Shown here: positions 8,702 to 16,883 of the stretch, piece after piece
How the letters are laid out: each line of letters starts with the position of its first letter
Position numbering within the stretch: the first letter of the stretch is position 1
NCBI RefSeq assembly: GCF_014863405.1
Contig: NZ_JACZZA010000012.1
Span: forward strand, 1-64,000
Direction: 5' to 3'
Source: Dyella acidiphila
GTDB taxonomy: Bacteria > Pseudomonadota > Gammaproteobacteria > Xanthomonadales > Rhodanobacteraceae
DNA length: 64,000 bases
The notes under the pieces: model-generated
What the model saw: only the letters and a program-made list of their open reading frames with translations
The model's database searches: none
What the model was told of the DNA's origin: nothing
Translations under genes and position numbers: made by a program

Positions 8702-10135
8702 ATGACACGCTTGCTTCGTAATACCGCCTTGTTCGCCGCACTCGCGCTGGCCGGCTGCGCCAGCGTGGGGCCGGATTACAAGACGCCCGCTACACCGGCG
8801 GCCCAGGTGCAGAACGTCGACGCGGCGCGCGAAAGCGCCGCGCAGTTCCAGGCCGCGTGGTGGAAGCAGTTCAACGATCCGGTGCTCGATGCGCTGATCC
8901 AGCGCGCCGCCAAGGGCAGCCTGGATCTGCGTATCGCCGCGGCGCGCCTGCAGGAATCGCGCGCGCTGCTGGGTACGGCCAAGTCCGATCAGATCCCGAC
9001 CATCAGCACCGACGTTTCGTATAGCCGCGCGCTGGAACAGCAACCCGGTTTCGGCAACCAGCGCGTGCCGGTCGATACGTATCAGGCCGGTTTCGATGCG
9101 TCGTGGGAGCTGGATCTGTTCGGCGGCGTGCGTCGCTCGGTAGAAGCGGCGCGGGCGGATCTGGGCGCCAGCCAGGCATCGATGCAGGATGCGCAGGTCA
9201 GCCTGTTCGCCGAAGTGGCGCGCAATTACTTCGAGTTGCGCGGCGCGCAGCAGCGCCTGGCGATCGCCCAGCGCAATATCGACAACCAGGCAGACACGCT
9301 CAAGCTGATCCAGGCGCGCGCGCAGATCGGCACCGCCTCCGAGCAGGATGTGGCCAGCGCCAGCGCCCAGCTCAGTGCGGCGCGCGCACAGCTGCCGGTG
9401 CTGGACACGCAGGCGCATGCCTATGCATACCGCCTGGCGGTGTTGCTGGGCGAACGTCCCGGTGAGCTGGATGTGGATGTATCGCCGTCGACGTTCAAGC
9501 CGATCGCCAGCGTGCTGCCGATTGGCGAGGCAGGCGACGTGTTGTCGCGTCGCCCCGATGTGCGTGTGGCCGAACGGCAATATGCGGCGGCCACGGCGCG
9601 CATCGGCGTGGCGAAGGCGGATTTCTTCCCGCATATCTCGCTGGGCGGTTTTGTCGGCTTCCTGGCCGGGCGCAGCAATGACTTCGGCGGTCCGGCGTCA
9701 CGCGCCTTCTCGGTCGGCCCGAGCATCACCTGGAACGGCCTGAACGTCGAACGCGTGCGCTCCAATTTGCACGCCAGCGAAGCGCGTGCCGATGCCGCCG
9801 AGGCGAACTATCAGCAGACCGTGCTGCAGGCGATCGAGGATGTCGACAATGCGGTGGTCGGCTACAACGCCGAGCACGCGCGAATCGAGCAGCTGATTGC
9901 GCAGAGCGCGCAGAGCAAGCGTGCGGCTGATCTGGCGCGCATCCGCTATCAGGAAGGTGCTACCGGTTATCTGGAGCTGCTGGATGCCGAGCGCGTGCAG
10001 CTGGCGGCGGAGGATGACCTGGCGCAGTCGCAGGCGGCGATCGATACGCGGGCGGTGGCTTTGTATAAGGCGTTGGGCGGTGGCTGGCAGGCATGTGGTG
10101 ATGCCAGCTGCTCGGATGTCGCACAAGCGAAGTGA
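8702..10135 (+). CDS. Efflux outer-membrane lipoprotein (OprN/NodT family)
   Basis: TolC-like outer-membrane channel of 477 residues completing the tripartite pump. A lipoprotein signal ends in LALAGC, with Cys19 as the likely acylated residue. Two repeats of the OEP domain follow, each with long amphipathic helices rich in Ala, Gln and Arg, and typical phrases such as GPDYKTP, SWELDLFGG and RRPDVRVAERQ. It starts one base after the pump stop codon, so it is surely co-transcribed. The final 20 residues contain two Cys. A REP hairpin follows as a probable terminator. Confidence 0.95.
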   Translation: MTRLLRNTALFAALALAGCASVGPDYKTPATPAAQVQNVDAARESAAQFQAAWWKQFNDPVLDALIQRAAKGSLDLRIAAARLQESRALLGTAKSDQIPTISTDVSYSRALEQQPGFGNQRVPVDTYQAGFDASWELDLFGGVRRSVEAARADLGASQASMQDAQVSLFAEVARNYFELRGAQQRLAIAQRNIDNQADTLKLIQARAQIGTASEQDVASASAQLSAARAQLPVLDTQAHAYAYRLAVLLGERPGELDVDVSPSTFKPIASVLPIGEAGDVLSRRPDVRVAERQYAAATARIGVAKADFFPHISLGGFVGFLAGRSNDFGGPASRAFSVGPSITWNGLNVERVRSNLHASEARADAAEANYQQTVLQAIEDVDNAVVGYNAEHARIEQLIAQSAQSKRAADLARIRYQEGATGYLELLDAERVQLAAEDDLAQSQAAIDTRAVALYKALGGGWQACGDASCSDVAQAK

Positions 10136-10140
10136 TCTGC

Positions 10141-10168
10141 TCCCTCCCCTGCAAGCAGGGGAGGGAGT
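10141..10168. terminator. REP-like hairpin between convergent genes
   Basis: TCCCTCCCCTGC / GCAGGGGAGGGA is a perfect inverted repeat with a very short loop, just after the oprN-like stop and just before the stop of the convergent permease gene. It belongs to the REP family and probably terminates both; there is no T-tract. Confidence 0.6.
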
Positions 10169-10177
10169 CAGTCTTCG

Positions 10178-11323
10178 TCAGCGCTGCACCATCCGCGCAA
10201 ACCATTCCCAGCCGCGCACGCGCTCAGCCACCAGCTTGGAGCTGGTCAGCATCGGCACCGCCAGCAACGCGCCCGGCACGCCCCACAGCCAGCCCCAGAT
10301 CAGCAGCCAGATCAGGATCGCAATCGGGCTGACCCGCATGCGCCGTCCCAGGATCATCGGCGTGATCAGATTGCCTTCGAACGCGGTGATGCAGGCAAAA
10401 CACAGTGCCGGCAACAGCGCGTGGGTCACATCGTCGAAATGCACCAGCCCCACCAGCAGCAGCGTGGTGGTGGTGACGATCGCACCTACATAGGGAATGA
10501 AATTGGCGAACATCGCCACCGTGCCCCACAACAGGGGATCGGGCATATGCAGCAGGAACAACATGCCGGCAGTAGTCAGGCCCAGCGTGGCGTTGATCAC
10601 CACCGTGGTGAGGATGTAGCGCGACACTTCGGTCTGGATGCCGCGCACGATGGTCACGGCGTGGCGCTTGTAGCCGAAGCTCGGCGCGATCTCCACCAGC
10701 CGCCGCAGGATCAGGTCGCCGTAGACCAGGAAGAAATACACCAGCAGCAACACGGTCAGCACTGCCGCCAAGACCTTCGGCGCATTGCCGAGTACATCCC
10801 ACACGCTGAAGGCCACGTCGCTGGGGCTCGACCCGGCATCGGGGCGCACCGGATGGCCGTTGACCAGGGTCTGCGTGGCGCGCCCGGCCGCTTCCAGCGG
10901 ACGCGTGATGTGCTGCAGCTTGGGAATGAAGCCGCGGATGGTGGTCGGCGCGTTGTGCAGCCAGCTTGCTGCCGGCTGCGCCAGCATGCTGATGCCGGTG
11001 ATGATGCCGGCCATCAGCGAAATCATCAGCACGCTGGCGCCGAGCCAGCGCGGAATGCGATGGCGCGTGCCGCGCGCCACGATCGGATTGAGCGCCAGGC
11101 CGATAAACGCCGCCAGCACCAGCGGAATGATCAATGCCTTGACCAGGGTGACGGTGTACAGCAGGGCGAGAATCAGCATGGCGTTGAGCGTCATGCGGAT
11201 CGCGCGCAGATGCCCGCGCAGGCGATACACGCCGTGCGCGGCCTGCTTGATCTGCTTGGGGGTAAGCGCGGCAGACGGCGCCGCGCGCTGCGGTGTTCCC
11301 GCTACCGGCCCGGCGTCGCTCAT
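10178..11323 (-). CDS. AI-2E family transporter (PerM-like permease)
   Basis: Polytopic inner-membrane protein of 381 residues in the UPF0118/AI-2E exporter family. Hydrophobic segments near the N terminus (LNAMLILALLYTVTLVKALIIPLVLAAFIG) are followed by a soluble region and a C-terminal membrane bundle containing the family phrase FIPYVGAIV and FEGNLITPMILGRRM. Members include AI-2 exporters and Na+/H+ antiporters, so the substrate is open. Its ATG overlaps the preceding stop by four bases (ATGA), giving translational coupling to the yqjK-like gene. Last gene of a four-gene minus-strand operon. Confidence 0.88.
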   Translation of the reverse strand: MSDAGPVAGTPQRAAPSAALTPKQIKQAAHGVYRLRGHLRAIRMTLNAMLILALLYTVTLVKALIIPLVLAAFIGLALNPIVARGTRHRIPRWLGASVLMISLMAGIITGISMLAQPAASWLHNAPTTIRGFIPKLQHITRPLEAAGRATQTLVNGHPVRPDAGSSPSDVAFSVWDVLGNAPKVLAAVLTVLLLVYFFLVYGDLILRRLVEIAPSFGYKRHAVTIVRGIQTEVSRYILTTVVINATLGLTTAGMLFLLHMPDPLLWGTVAMFANFIPYVGAIVTTTTLLLVGLVHFDDVTHALLPALCFACITAFEGNLITPMILGRRMRVSPIAILIWLLIWGWLWGVPGALLAVPMLTSSKLVAERVRGWEWFARMVQR

Positions 11324-11628
11324 GCGTCGCCGCTGTCTTGCTCGGCGTAGCTGTCGTCCATGCTCAATTCGGCCAGCAGCCGCGTGCCGTGCGCCACGAT
11401 ATCGGCGATGCCGGTGGTGATCATCGAAGCCATGCCGGGTACGCGCAGCGCACCCACGCCGAGACTGCCAAGCGCGAAACCGGCGCCGGCCGCCGTGCCC
11501 ACCATCGCCAGCGGGTGGCGCTGGCCACGCGCCAGCAGCGCCGCGGTGGGGGTGGCCAGCGCGGTGCGGTGGGTATCCACGCGTTCGCGCGCCTGGCGCA
11601 CTTTTTCCAGCTGCTTGAACAAGCTCAT
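11320..11628 (-). CDS. Small YqjK-like protein
   Basis: A 102-residue protein with a charged helical N terminus (MSLFKQLEKVRQARERVDTHR) and a Gly/Ala-rich hydrophobic stretch around residues 40-75 that may touch the membrane. It starts within the stop codon of the yqjE-like gene (ATGA overlap) and ends overlapping the permease start. The third place after yqjD- and yqjE-like genes matches enterobacterial yqjDEK, but sequence similarity to YqjK is weak by eye, so the name rests mainly on context. Confidence 0.7.
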   Translation of the reverse strand: MSLFKQLEKVRQARERVDTHRTALATPTAALLARGQRHPLAMVGTAAGAGFALGSLGVGALRVPGMASMITTGIADIVAHGTRLLAELSMDDSYAEQDSGDA

Positions 11629-12083
11629 GGCTCCCCCTTCTCCGCCTCGATATCCTGCTCGGCCCGATGCAGGGTATCGCGCATGATCGCACGCCACTCC
11701 TGCCGCGTGCCGGGCAGGCTCATCCAGTGCATGCAGCGGCGGAACAGCAGGATGGCGCCAAACAAGGTCAGCGCTTCGAGCACTGCCAGCACCGCGAAAG
11801 CCAGGATCCAGGAGTGCAGCCACTTGGCCAGCAGCAGGCCGATCAGGCCGAGCACGGTCAGGCCCAGGCCGACTCCGGCGATGGTCGCCACCAGGCCTGC
11901 TGCCAGGATCCAGGACACCGCGCTGCGCGCCAGCCCCAGCTCGGCCGCCAGCAATTGCAGCTGGGCACCGAACAGCTGGCGTACCGCTCGCGCCACCTGG
12001 GCCAGCTCATCGAGCAGGCTGCTGTCCTGCCCCGGCGGCCCGGCTTGCCCGGCCGCCTCGTTATCGCGCACGGAATCGTGCAT
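11625..12083 (-). CDS. YqjE / phage-holin-family membrane protein
   Basis: A 152-residue protein with an N-terminal amphipathic helix (LLDELAQVARAVRQLFGAQLQLLAAELGLA) and two strongly hydrophobic segments around residues 57-80 and 85-110. This is the layout of the holin-like superfamily III proteins, which are housekeeping envelope proteins and not phage genes. It sits between the YqjD-like and YqjK-like genes and overlaps the latter by four bases. Function in the family is poorly defined, with links to stationary phase and stress. Confidence 0.82.
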   Translation of the reverse strand: MHDSVRDNEAAGQAGPPGQDSSLLDELAQVARAVRQLFGAQLQLLAAELGLARSAVSWILAAGLVATIAGVGLGLTVLGLIGLLLAKWLHSWILAFAVLAVLEALTLFGAILLFRRCMHWMSLPGTRQEWRAIMRDTLHRAEQDIEAEKGEP

Positions 12084-12112
12084 CGCCCGCCTCCGCGCCT
12101 GACACCGATGGA

Positions 12113-12484
12113 TCAGCGACGAAGAATACGGCCAAGCAGCCAGCCCGCGCCGAGTGCGATGGCCACCGCCTGCACCGGCTTCTCGCGCACGTAGTCGCGT
12201 ACATCGTCCAGCCACTCGTCGGCGCGGTCGCGTGCCTGCTCGTAGGCGGCCTGGCCGCGCTCCTTCACATCGGCAACCTTGTCGGTGGTGCGATTGGCGG
12301 CGTCGGCGGCCTTGTCGGTGGCGCGATGCAGGCCTTCCTCGACGTTGTCGGCAACGCGGCCGAATTTTTCCTTGCCGCTGGCGACCGCTTCGGAGGTGGC
12401 CTGCTTGATGCGCTCGGCGCCCTGGTCGATACGCTGATGGGCGTTGTGCTCTTGCGTCTCGTGCGCCTGGACTTCTTTGTTCAT
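12113..12484 (-). CDS. YqjD/ElaB-family (DUF883) membrane-anchored protein
   Basis: A 123-residue highly charged helical protein with repeated Ala/Lys/Asp heptads over residues 20-95, suggesting coiled coil. The C-terminal membrane anchor is PVQAVAIALGAGWLLGRILRR, the DUF883 signature. E. coli members of this group bind ribosomes at the membrane in stationary phase; that role is inferred here. The ATG at 12484 has TGGAGAAC upstream. It is the first gene of the yqjDEK-like operon, 29 nt before the yqjE-like start. Confidence 0.85.
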   Translation of the reverse strand: MNKEVQAHETQEHNAHQRIDQGAERIKQATSEAVASGKEKFGRVADNVEEGLHRATDKAADAANRTTDKVADVKERGQAAYEQARDRADEWLDDVRDYVREKPVQAVAIALGAGWLLGRILRR

Positions 12485-12536
12485 GACGTTCTCCAATGGC
12501 GAGGTCAATCACTGTAACGGGTTGCCGACCCGCTGT

Positions 12537-12560
12537 CTGAACGGTCGCGTCGCCGTTCAG
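12537..12560 (-). terminator. Stem-loop after the DUF1328 gene
   Basis: CTGAACGG and CCGTTCAG form a perfect 8-bp stem with an 8-nt loop that begins at the DUF1328 stop codon, between it and the DUF883 gene in the same orientation. No T-run follows, so it may be only a partial terminator. Confidence 0.4.
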
Positions 12561-12712
12561 CTGGCGCGCCGCAGAAAAGCGATCACCGCCAGGATCAGGA
12601 AGAGGACAAACAATACCTTGGCGATCCAGGCGGTGGTACCGGCTATGCCGGTAAAACCAAGTAAGGCTGCGATGACAGCAATAACCAGGAAAACCAGGGC
12701 GTAATGCAACAT
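12557..12712 (-). CDS. DUF1328 small membrane protein (YtjA-like)
   Basis: A 51-residue protein with two hydrophobic helices separated by a short Gly-containing turn ([30 protein letters not shown]...), the typical YtjA/DUF1328 form. The ATG at 12712 follows AAGGAG by 7 nt and is clearly better than the upstream in-frame start at 12769. The function is unknown; members often lie with stress-related genes, as here next to a yqjD-like gene. Confidence 0.88.
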   Translation of the reverse strand: MLHYALVFLVIAVIAALLGFTGIAGTTAWIAKVLFVLFLILAVIAFLRRAS

Positions 12713-12839
12713 GGCGCAGCTCCTTGTAACCGGGGTGTCATCGCGCACGCCCGGTTCCATGTGCCACATCAGGTGCTGTCCGAACGTGAAGGTTCCCGCT
12801 GCAACCTATACATCTCGCTGACGTTTGTGCCGGCGGCAA

Positions 12840-13463
12840 TCAGGCCGTCACGTTCGGATTGATGCTGTAGGTGCCGGTGAGCTCTGCCTCGGCCAGCACA
12901 TGCCCGTGCATGGCCGCGCGCAGGTCGTCCAGGGTGAAGCCGGCTTGCAAGGGCAGGCTGGCGACGTCCAGCGCATGCACGCGGAAGTGGTAGTGATGCA
13001 CCAGGGTGTCGTTCCACGGCGGGCACGGACCGTCGTAGCCCAGGTAGTTGCCCTGCATATTGGAATCGCCGGCGAACCAGTGCGTGTAGTCGTTCACGCC
13101 CTGCACGCTGCCGGGCGGTCCGAACGGATCCTGCTTGCCGCGCGGCGTCACTTCGTCGCTGCAGGCGCCCTCGCCCAGTTCGGCGCATTCGGCCGGAATG
13201 TTCGCCATCAGCCAATGCACGAAATCCACGCGCGGCAGGTCGGCTGGCACGCTGCGTCCTTCCTGGTTGACGTCGTCCGGCCTGCTCGGCACGTCGGTAT
13301 CGATGCAGGTGAGCACAAACGAGCGCGTCGCTTCCGGGGCGCCCTTCCAGGCCAGGTGCGGGCTGTTGTTGTCCGACAGGGCAAAGGGGCTGGCGGTCTT
13401 GCCGAAGGCGAGCCGGGGCGGCATCGGCTGGCCGTGCTGGAAGTTGTCGCTGCGTAACTGCAT
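12840..13463 (-). CDS. YbhB/YbcL-family (PEBP-like) protein
   Basis: A 207-residue cytoplasmic phosphatidylethanolamine-binding-protein-fold protein with no signal peptide. Family features include the SPHLAWKGAPEATRSFVLTC block, DTDVP, the ligand-pocket phrase FVHWLMANIP, GYDGPCPPWNDTLVHHYHFRVHALD and the C-terminal LTGTYSINP. The ATG at 13463 has CGGAGATTTC directly upstream. It is divergent from the AAA ATPase gene. The biochemical role of bacterial members is not settled. Confidence 0.9.
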   Translation of the reverse strand: MQLRSDNFQHGQPMPPRLAFGKTASPFALSDNNSPHLAWKGAPEATRSFVLTCIDTDVPSRPDDVNQEGRSVPADLPRVDFVHWLMANIPAECAELGEGACSDEVTPRGKQDPFGPPGSVQGVNDYTHWFAGDSNMQGNYLGYDGPCPPWNDTLVHHYHFRVHALDVASLPLQAGFTLDDLRAAMHGHVLAEAELTGTYSINPNVTA

Positions 13464-13636
13464 GGAAATCTCCGGTGCTGCGGTGGAAAGACTGCCAGTG
13501 TTGGGGCGCCGTCAAGATGGCGCAAGTCAGTGCTTGCCACGGCGCCGCGCGCACCCATGTGACCGGCGAGCTTAACCCGGCCGCCATGATCGGCTGGTGA
13601 CAGCTCTGCTAAGTTAGCTGTTCCCGGGGAGGATGG

Positions 13637-15121
13637 ATGAGCGTGAGCGAGCTTGAAGATCTGAGCACCTTGGTGCGTGCCGCCACGCCCCTGCTGGTGA
13701 TCGAGACCGTGGACGAGCAGCGGGTGATCGAATGCTTCCGGCACGTGATCGCGCAGTCGCTGTATCCGCTGTGGCGCTGGACCATGACCGAGGGGCTGGA
13801 ACGGCTCGACTTCAACGGCCCGCGCGATCAGGACATCGCACCCGACGCCACCTCCACGCTCAATGCGATCCGCGCGGCACCGGAGCGCGGCATCTATCTG
13901 CTGTTCGATTTCCTGCCCTGCCTGCAATACGCGATGAGCCAGCGGCAGCTGCGCGAGATCGTGCAGCGCGATCACTCGGCGGCGCATACGCTGGTGCTGG
14001 TGGGCGCGAAGGTGGAGCTGCCGCAGGAGCTGGATGCGCTGGCCACGCGCGTACCGCTGTCGCTGCCAGACATCAAGGAGCTGGCCGGCATCATGCGCGG
14101 CGAAGCCGCCGCCTGGCAGCGCGAGCACAACCGCAACCTGGAAGTGGACAACGATGCGGCGCGCACCATCGTGCGCAATCTGCTCGGCCTGACCGCACCC
14201 GATGCACGGCGCATCGTACGCAAGCTGATCTACAACGACGGTGCGCTCAACGCCAGCGACCTGCCCGAGCTGATGCAGGCCAAGTTCGACTTGCTCAACC
14301 GCTCCGGTCTGCTGCATTACGAATACGCTACCGCCAGCTTCGCCGACGTGGCGGGCGTCAGCCACGTGCGCGACTGGGTGCAGCGGCGGCGCACGGTCTT
14401 CCTCGATCCCAATCCCGCGCCCGCGCTGGATCCCCCCAAGGGCGTACTGCTGCTGGGCGTGCAGGGCTGCGGCAAGAGCCTGGCCGCCAAGGCGATTGCC
14501 GGCGGTTTCGGCGTGCCGCTGATCCGCCTGGATTTCGGTTCGCTGTACGACAAATACCAGGGCGAAACCGAGAAGAACCTGCGCGAGGCGCTGGGCAGTT
14601 GCGAAGTGCTGGCGCCCTGCGTGCTGTGGATCGACGAAATCGAGAAGGGCCTGGCCAGCGGCGGTGAAGATGGCGGCGTGTCGCGTCGCGTACTCGGTTA
14701 CCTGCTGACCTGGATGGCCGAGCGCAAGTCCAAGGTGTTTGTGGTGGCCACCGCCAATGCGGTGGACGAATTGCCGGCGGAACTGCTGCGCAAAGGGCGT
14801 TTCGACGAAATCTTCTTTGTCGACCTGCCGCGAACGGAAGTTCGCGCGGCAATCTTTGCGCTGCATTTGAAGCGGCGCAAGCTGGCTACGGAAACGTTCG
14901 ACGTACAGGCACTGGCCGAAGCCAGCGATGGCTTTTCCGGTGCGGAGATCGAGCAGGCGGTGGTCAGTGCGCTGTATGACGCCAGCGGCAATGGCGGTGC
15001 GCTGGACCAGCAGACCTTGCTGCACGCGCTACAGGCGACCAGGCCGTTGTCGGTGTTGATGCACGAGCAGGTGGCGGCGCTGCGGGCGTGGGCGAATGGG
15101 CGCTGTGTGCCGGCGGATTGA
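13637..15121 (+). CDS. AAA ATPase, Ycf46-like
   Basis: A 494-residue AAA protein. The N-terminal half (1-235) resembles the Ycf46/DUF-type domain seen in cyanobacterial and plastid proteins. The C-terminal half has Walker A GVQGCGKS, pore-loop-like DFGSLYDKYQGETEKNLREAL, Walker B VLWIDEIE, sensor ATAN, arginine finger region LLRKGRFDEIFFV and the lid helix FSGAEIEQAV. It probably remodels a protein substrate, but the partner is unknown. GGGGAGG precedes the ATG by 4 nt. It stands alone, divergent from the YbhB gene and followed by two repeat hairpins. Confidence 0.87.
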   Translation: MSVSELEDLSTLVRAATPLLVIETVDEQRVIECFRHVIAQSLYPLWRWTMTEGLERLDFNGPRDQDIAPDATSTLNAIRAAPERGIYLLFDFLPCLQYAMSQRQLREIVQRDHSAAHTLVLVGAKVELPQELDALATRVPLSLPDIKELAGIMRGEAAAWQREHNRNLEVDNDAARTIVRNLLGLTAPDARRIVRKLIYNDGALNASDLPELMQAKFDLLNRSGLLHYEYATASFADVAGVSHVRDWVQRRRTVFLDPNPAPALDPPKGVLLLGVQGCGKSLAAKAIAGGFGVPLIRLDFGSLYDKYQGETEKNLREALGSCEVLAPCVLWIDEIEKGLASGGEDGGVSRRVLGYLLTWMAERKSKVFVVATANAVDELPAELLRKGRFDEIFFVDLPRTEVRAAIFALHLKRRKLATETFDVQALAEASDGFSGAEIEQAVVSALYDASGNGGALDQQTLLHALQATRPLSVLMHEQVAALRAWANGRCVPAD

Positions 15122-15126
15122 TGTGG

Positions 15127-15168
15127 GGGTAGGGTTACTCCGAACTCGATCCGAGGGTAACCCTACCC
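15127..15168. repeat. Repeat hairpin downstream of the AAA gene
   Basis: GGGTAGGGTTAC and GTAACCCTACCC make a perfect 12-bp stem around a GAACTCGATC-type loop. It is a variant of the GGGTTA-type family and lies between convergent genes, so it may terminate transcription. Confidence 0.6.
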
Positions 15169-15188
15169 GTTCTCTTCGCCGCGATATC

Positions 15189-15214
15189 GTTGGGTTACGC
15201 TGCGCTAACCCAAC
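15189..15214. repeat. GGTTGGGTTA-type hairpin repeat
   Basis: GTTGGGTTA, an 8-nt GC loop and TAACCCAAC, followed by CTACG as in the copies near 309, 24353 and 31141. It abuts the stop codon of the next minus-strand gene. Confidence 0.7.
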
Positions 15215-16771
15215 CTACGTTCGCGTGGCTTGCGCGATTTTCTGTTGCACTTGTGCCCACGGCGTGGGGCCTTCGTGCATCGCATAGATCGTCTCGACCT
15301 GCAGGTGTTCGCGCGCTACTGCCTGCGCCACTTCGTACACCAGTTCCGGATCGTAGAGCGTTCCGTCCGCATTCAAGGCCAGTGTATCGCTGGCATACAG
15401 CAGCTTCTGCTGCGGGAAGTACACCATGTACTGGCGCTCGGTCGATGCGCCGCGCAGCGGATACAGCACGACGCGATTGGCGCCTTTGCCGACTTCCACG
15501 CGTTCGCCAACGCTGATCCAGCGCGCCGCTTCCGGATGCAGCTGCAATGCATCCGGCTGCAAATGATGCGGCGCCGCTACCAGTCGCTCCAGCAAGGGGC
15601 GGTTGAGATCCAGCGCATACACCGGCACGCCTTCGGCGACTGCTTGCCGTACGCCGGCCATATGCGGCCATGAATCGGATGTGCTGAACACGCCTTTGAT
15701 CGGCAGGCCCGGATACTCGCTGCGTACCTTGGCCAATATCCCTTGCACATAGCCCGGCGAGATCGGTGCTTCCAGCACCAGCACGCCATCGTCCTGCTTG
15801 ATCAGCGTGGTATTCCATGCCCCTTGATAGAGCTCGATGCCTGGCGCCAGCTCGACGCGCCGCTTGTCGCTGAAGACGCGATTCCAGCCCTTCGATTGCG
15901 CGCTTTTGGCGGCAACCGCCGCATCCATCGCGAAGCTCTGGTCGTCGACGCCGGCATTGAAGACCGGATTGAGGATCTGCGTGGACGCATAGAGCAAGCC
16001 GTTACGCTGGTCGACACGATTGGTCGGAAACACCACGCCTTGCACGATATGCCAGTTATCGAAATAGATGCGCTGTTGCACATCGCCCCAGGCAAACCAG
16101 AAATCCTTGAAGCTGCGGCTGCGCTCCAGCGCATCGGGCAGATGGTTATAGGCATTCAACAACAGCTTGACCGGCGTGCCTTGCCAGGTGAATTCCACCA
16201 CGCTGTGCGGTGTGGCGTGTAGCCATTGCGACGGCGCGTAATGCAGGTCGCCGGCAGCGGCGGCGTTCAGCAGCAGACGCTCCGGTCCCAGGGCCAGCGT
16301 ATCGGCGGTGTCGTCCAGGTCGGCCAGCGAGCACGGGCTGTCGCCCTGCTTGGCGTGATACACGCCGCCTTGCGGCGTGGCGATCAGCGTCGCATCCACC
16401 GCTTCGGTGTGCGGATCGGCTTCCGGCCAGGTGAGATGCGCTTCGCGCCGCAGGCGCTGGCGGTCGAAATCCACCGTCACCTGGTCGTGTTCGTAAGCCG
16501 TGATAAAGGGCTGCTGGCGATACGACTGTTCGGACAGCACCGTGTGTCCGATCGCCTCGTAGCGCTCGCTATGAATGCCGCTCAGTCGCTCGCGTCCGCC
16601 CATCGCGGCAAGCGCCAGTTCCACGCAGGCTTTGGCGTCCAGCTTGTCGCAACCTGGGTGCGCGGTGGCTGCTGTCGGCGCGCCATCCTGTGGCGGCTCC
16701 GCCGCGGAGCCGGGCGTGGTCAGCACCAGCGCCAGCAATGTCGGCAGAACGGCATGGATACGGTGTTCCAT
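15215..16771 (-). CDS. Exported protein with degenerate metallo-beta-lactamase-like domain
   Basis: A 518-residue protein with a clear signal peptide (MEHRIHAVLPTLLALVLTTPGSAA). The middle and C-terminal part has the outline of a metallo-beta-lactamase fold: a strand with DDGVLVLEAP, then IKGVFSTSDSWPHMAG where the HxHxDH metal motif would stand, and a late strand with LYASDTLAL. Only the last His of the metal motif is kept. The N-terminal 200 residues are a substrate- or lipoprotein-like beta domain. It is the last of a minus-strand series after the glycosyltransferase, 112 bp away, so co-transcription is uncertain. A hydrolytic function should not be assumed. Confidence 0.7.
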   Translation of the reverse strand: MEHRIHAVLPTLLALVLTTPGSAAEPPQDGAPTAATAHPGCDKLDAKACVELALAAMGGRERLSGIHSERYEAIGHTVLSEQSYRQQPFITAYEHDQVTVDFDRQRLRREAHLTWPEADPHTEAVDATLIATPQGGVYHAKQGDSPCSLADLDDTADTLALGPERLLLNAAAAGDLHYAPSQWLHATPHSVVEFTWQGTPVKLLLNAYNHLPDALERSRSFKDFWFAWGDVQQRIYFDNWHIVQGVVFPTNRVDQRNGLLYASTQILNPVFNAGVDDQSFAMDAAVAAKSAQSKGWNRVFSDKRRVELAPGIELYQGAWNTTLIKQDDGVLVLEAPISPGYVQGILAKVRSEYPGLPIKGVFSTSDSWPHMAGVRQAVAEGVPVYALDLNRPLLERLVAAPHHLQPDALQLHPEAARWISVGERVEVGKGANRVVLYPLRGASTERQYMVYFPQQKLLYASDTLALNADGTLYDPELVYEVAQAVAREHLQVETIYAMHEGPTPWAQVQQKIAQATRT

Positions 16772-16883
16772 TTCGAGTCCCCAGCAGAGCGATGCTGCGC
16801 AACTTACGCGCGCGGCCGGCGGCAACCACATGCAGGAAGTCACGCGGCATGGGGTGCCTGATGGCAGGGGCAGGCAGGCAAGG

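Noticed and set aside
11625-12083. Prophage holin
   Set aside because: The family name is misleading: the context is a yqjDEK-like housekeeping operon with no phage genes nearby.
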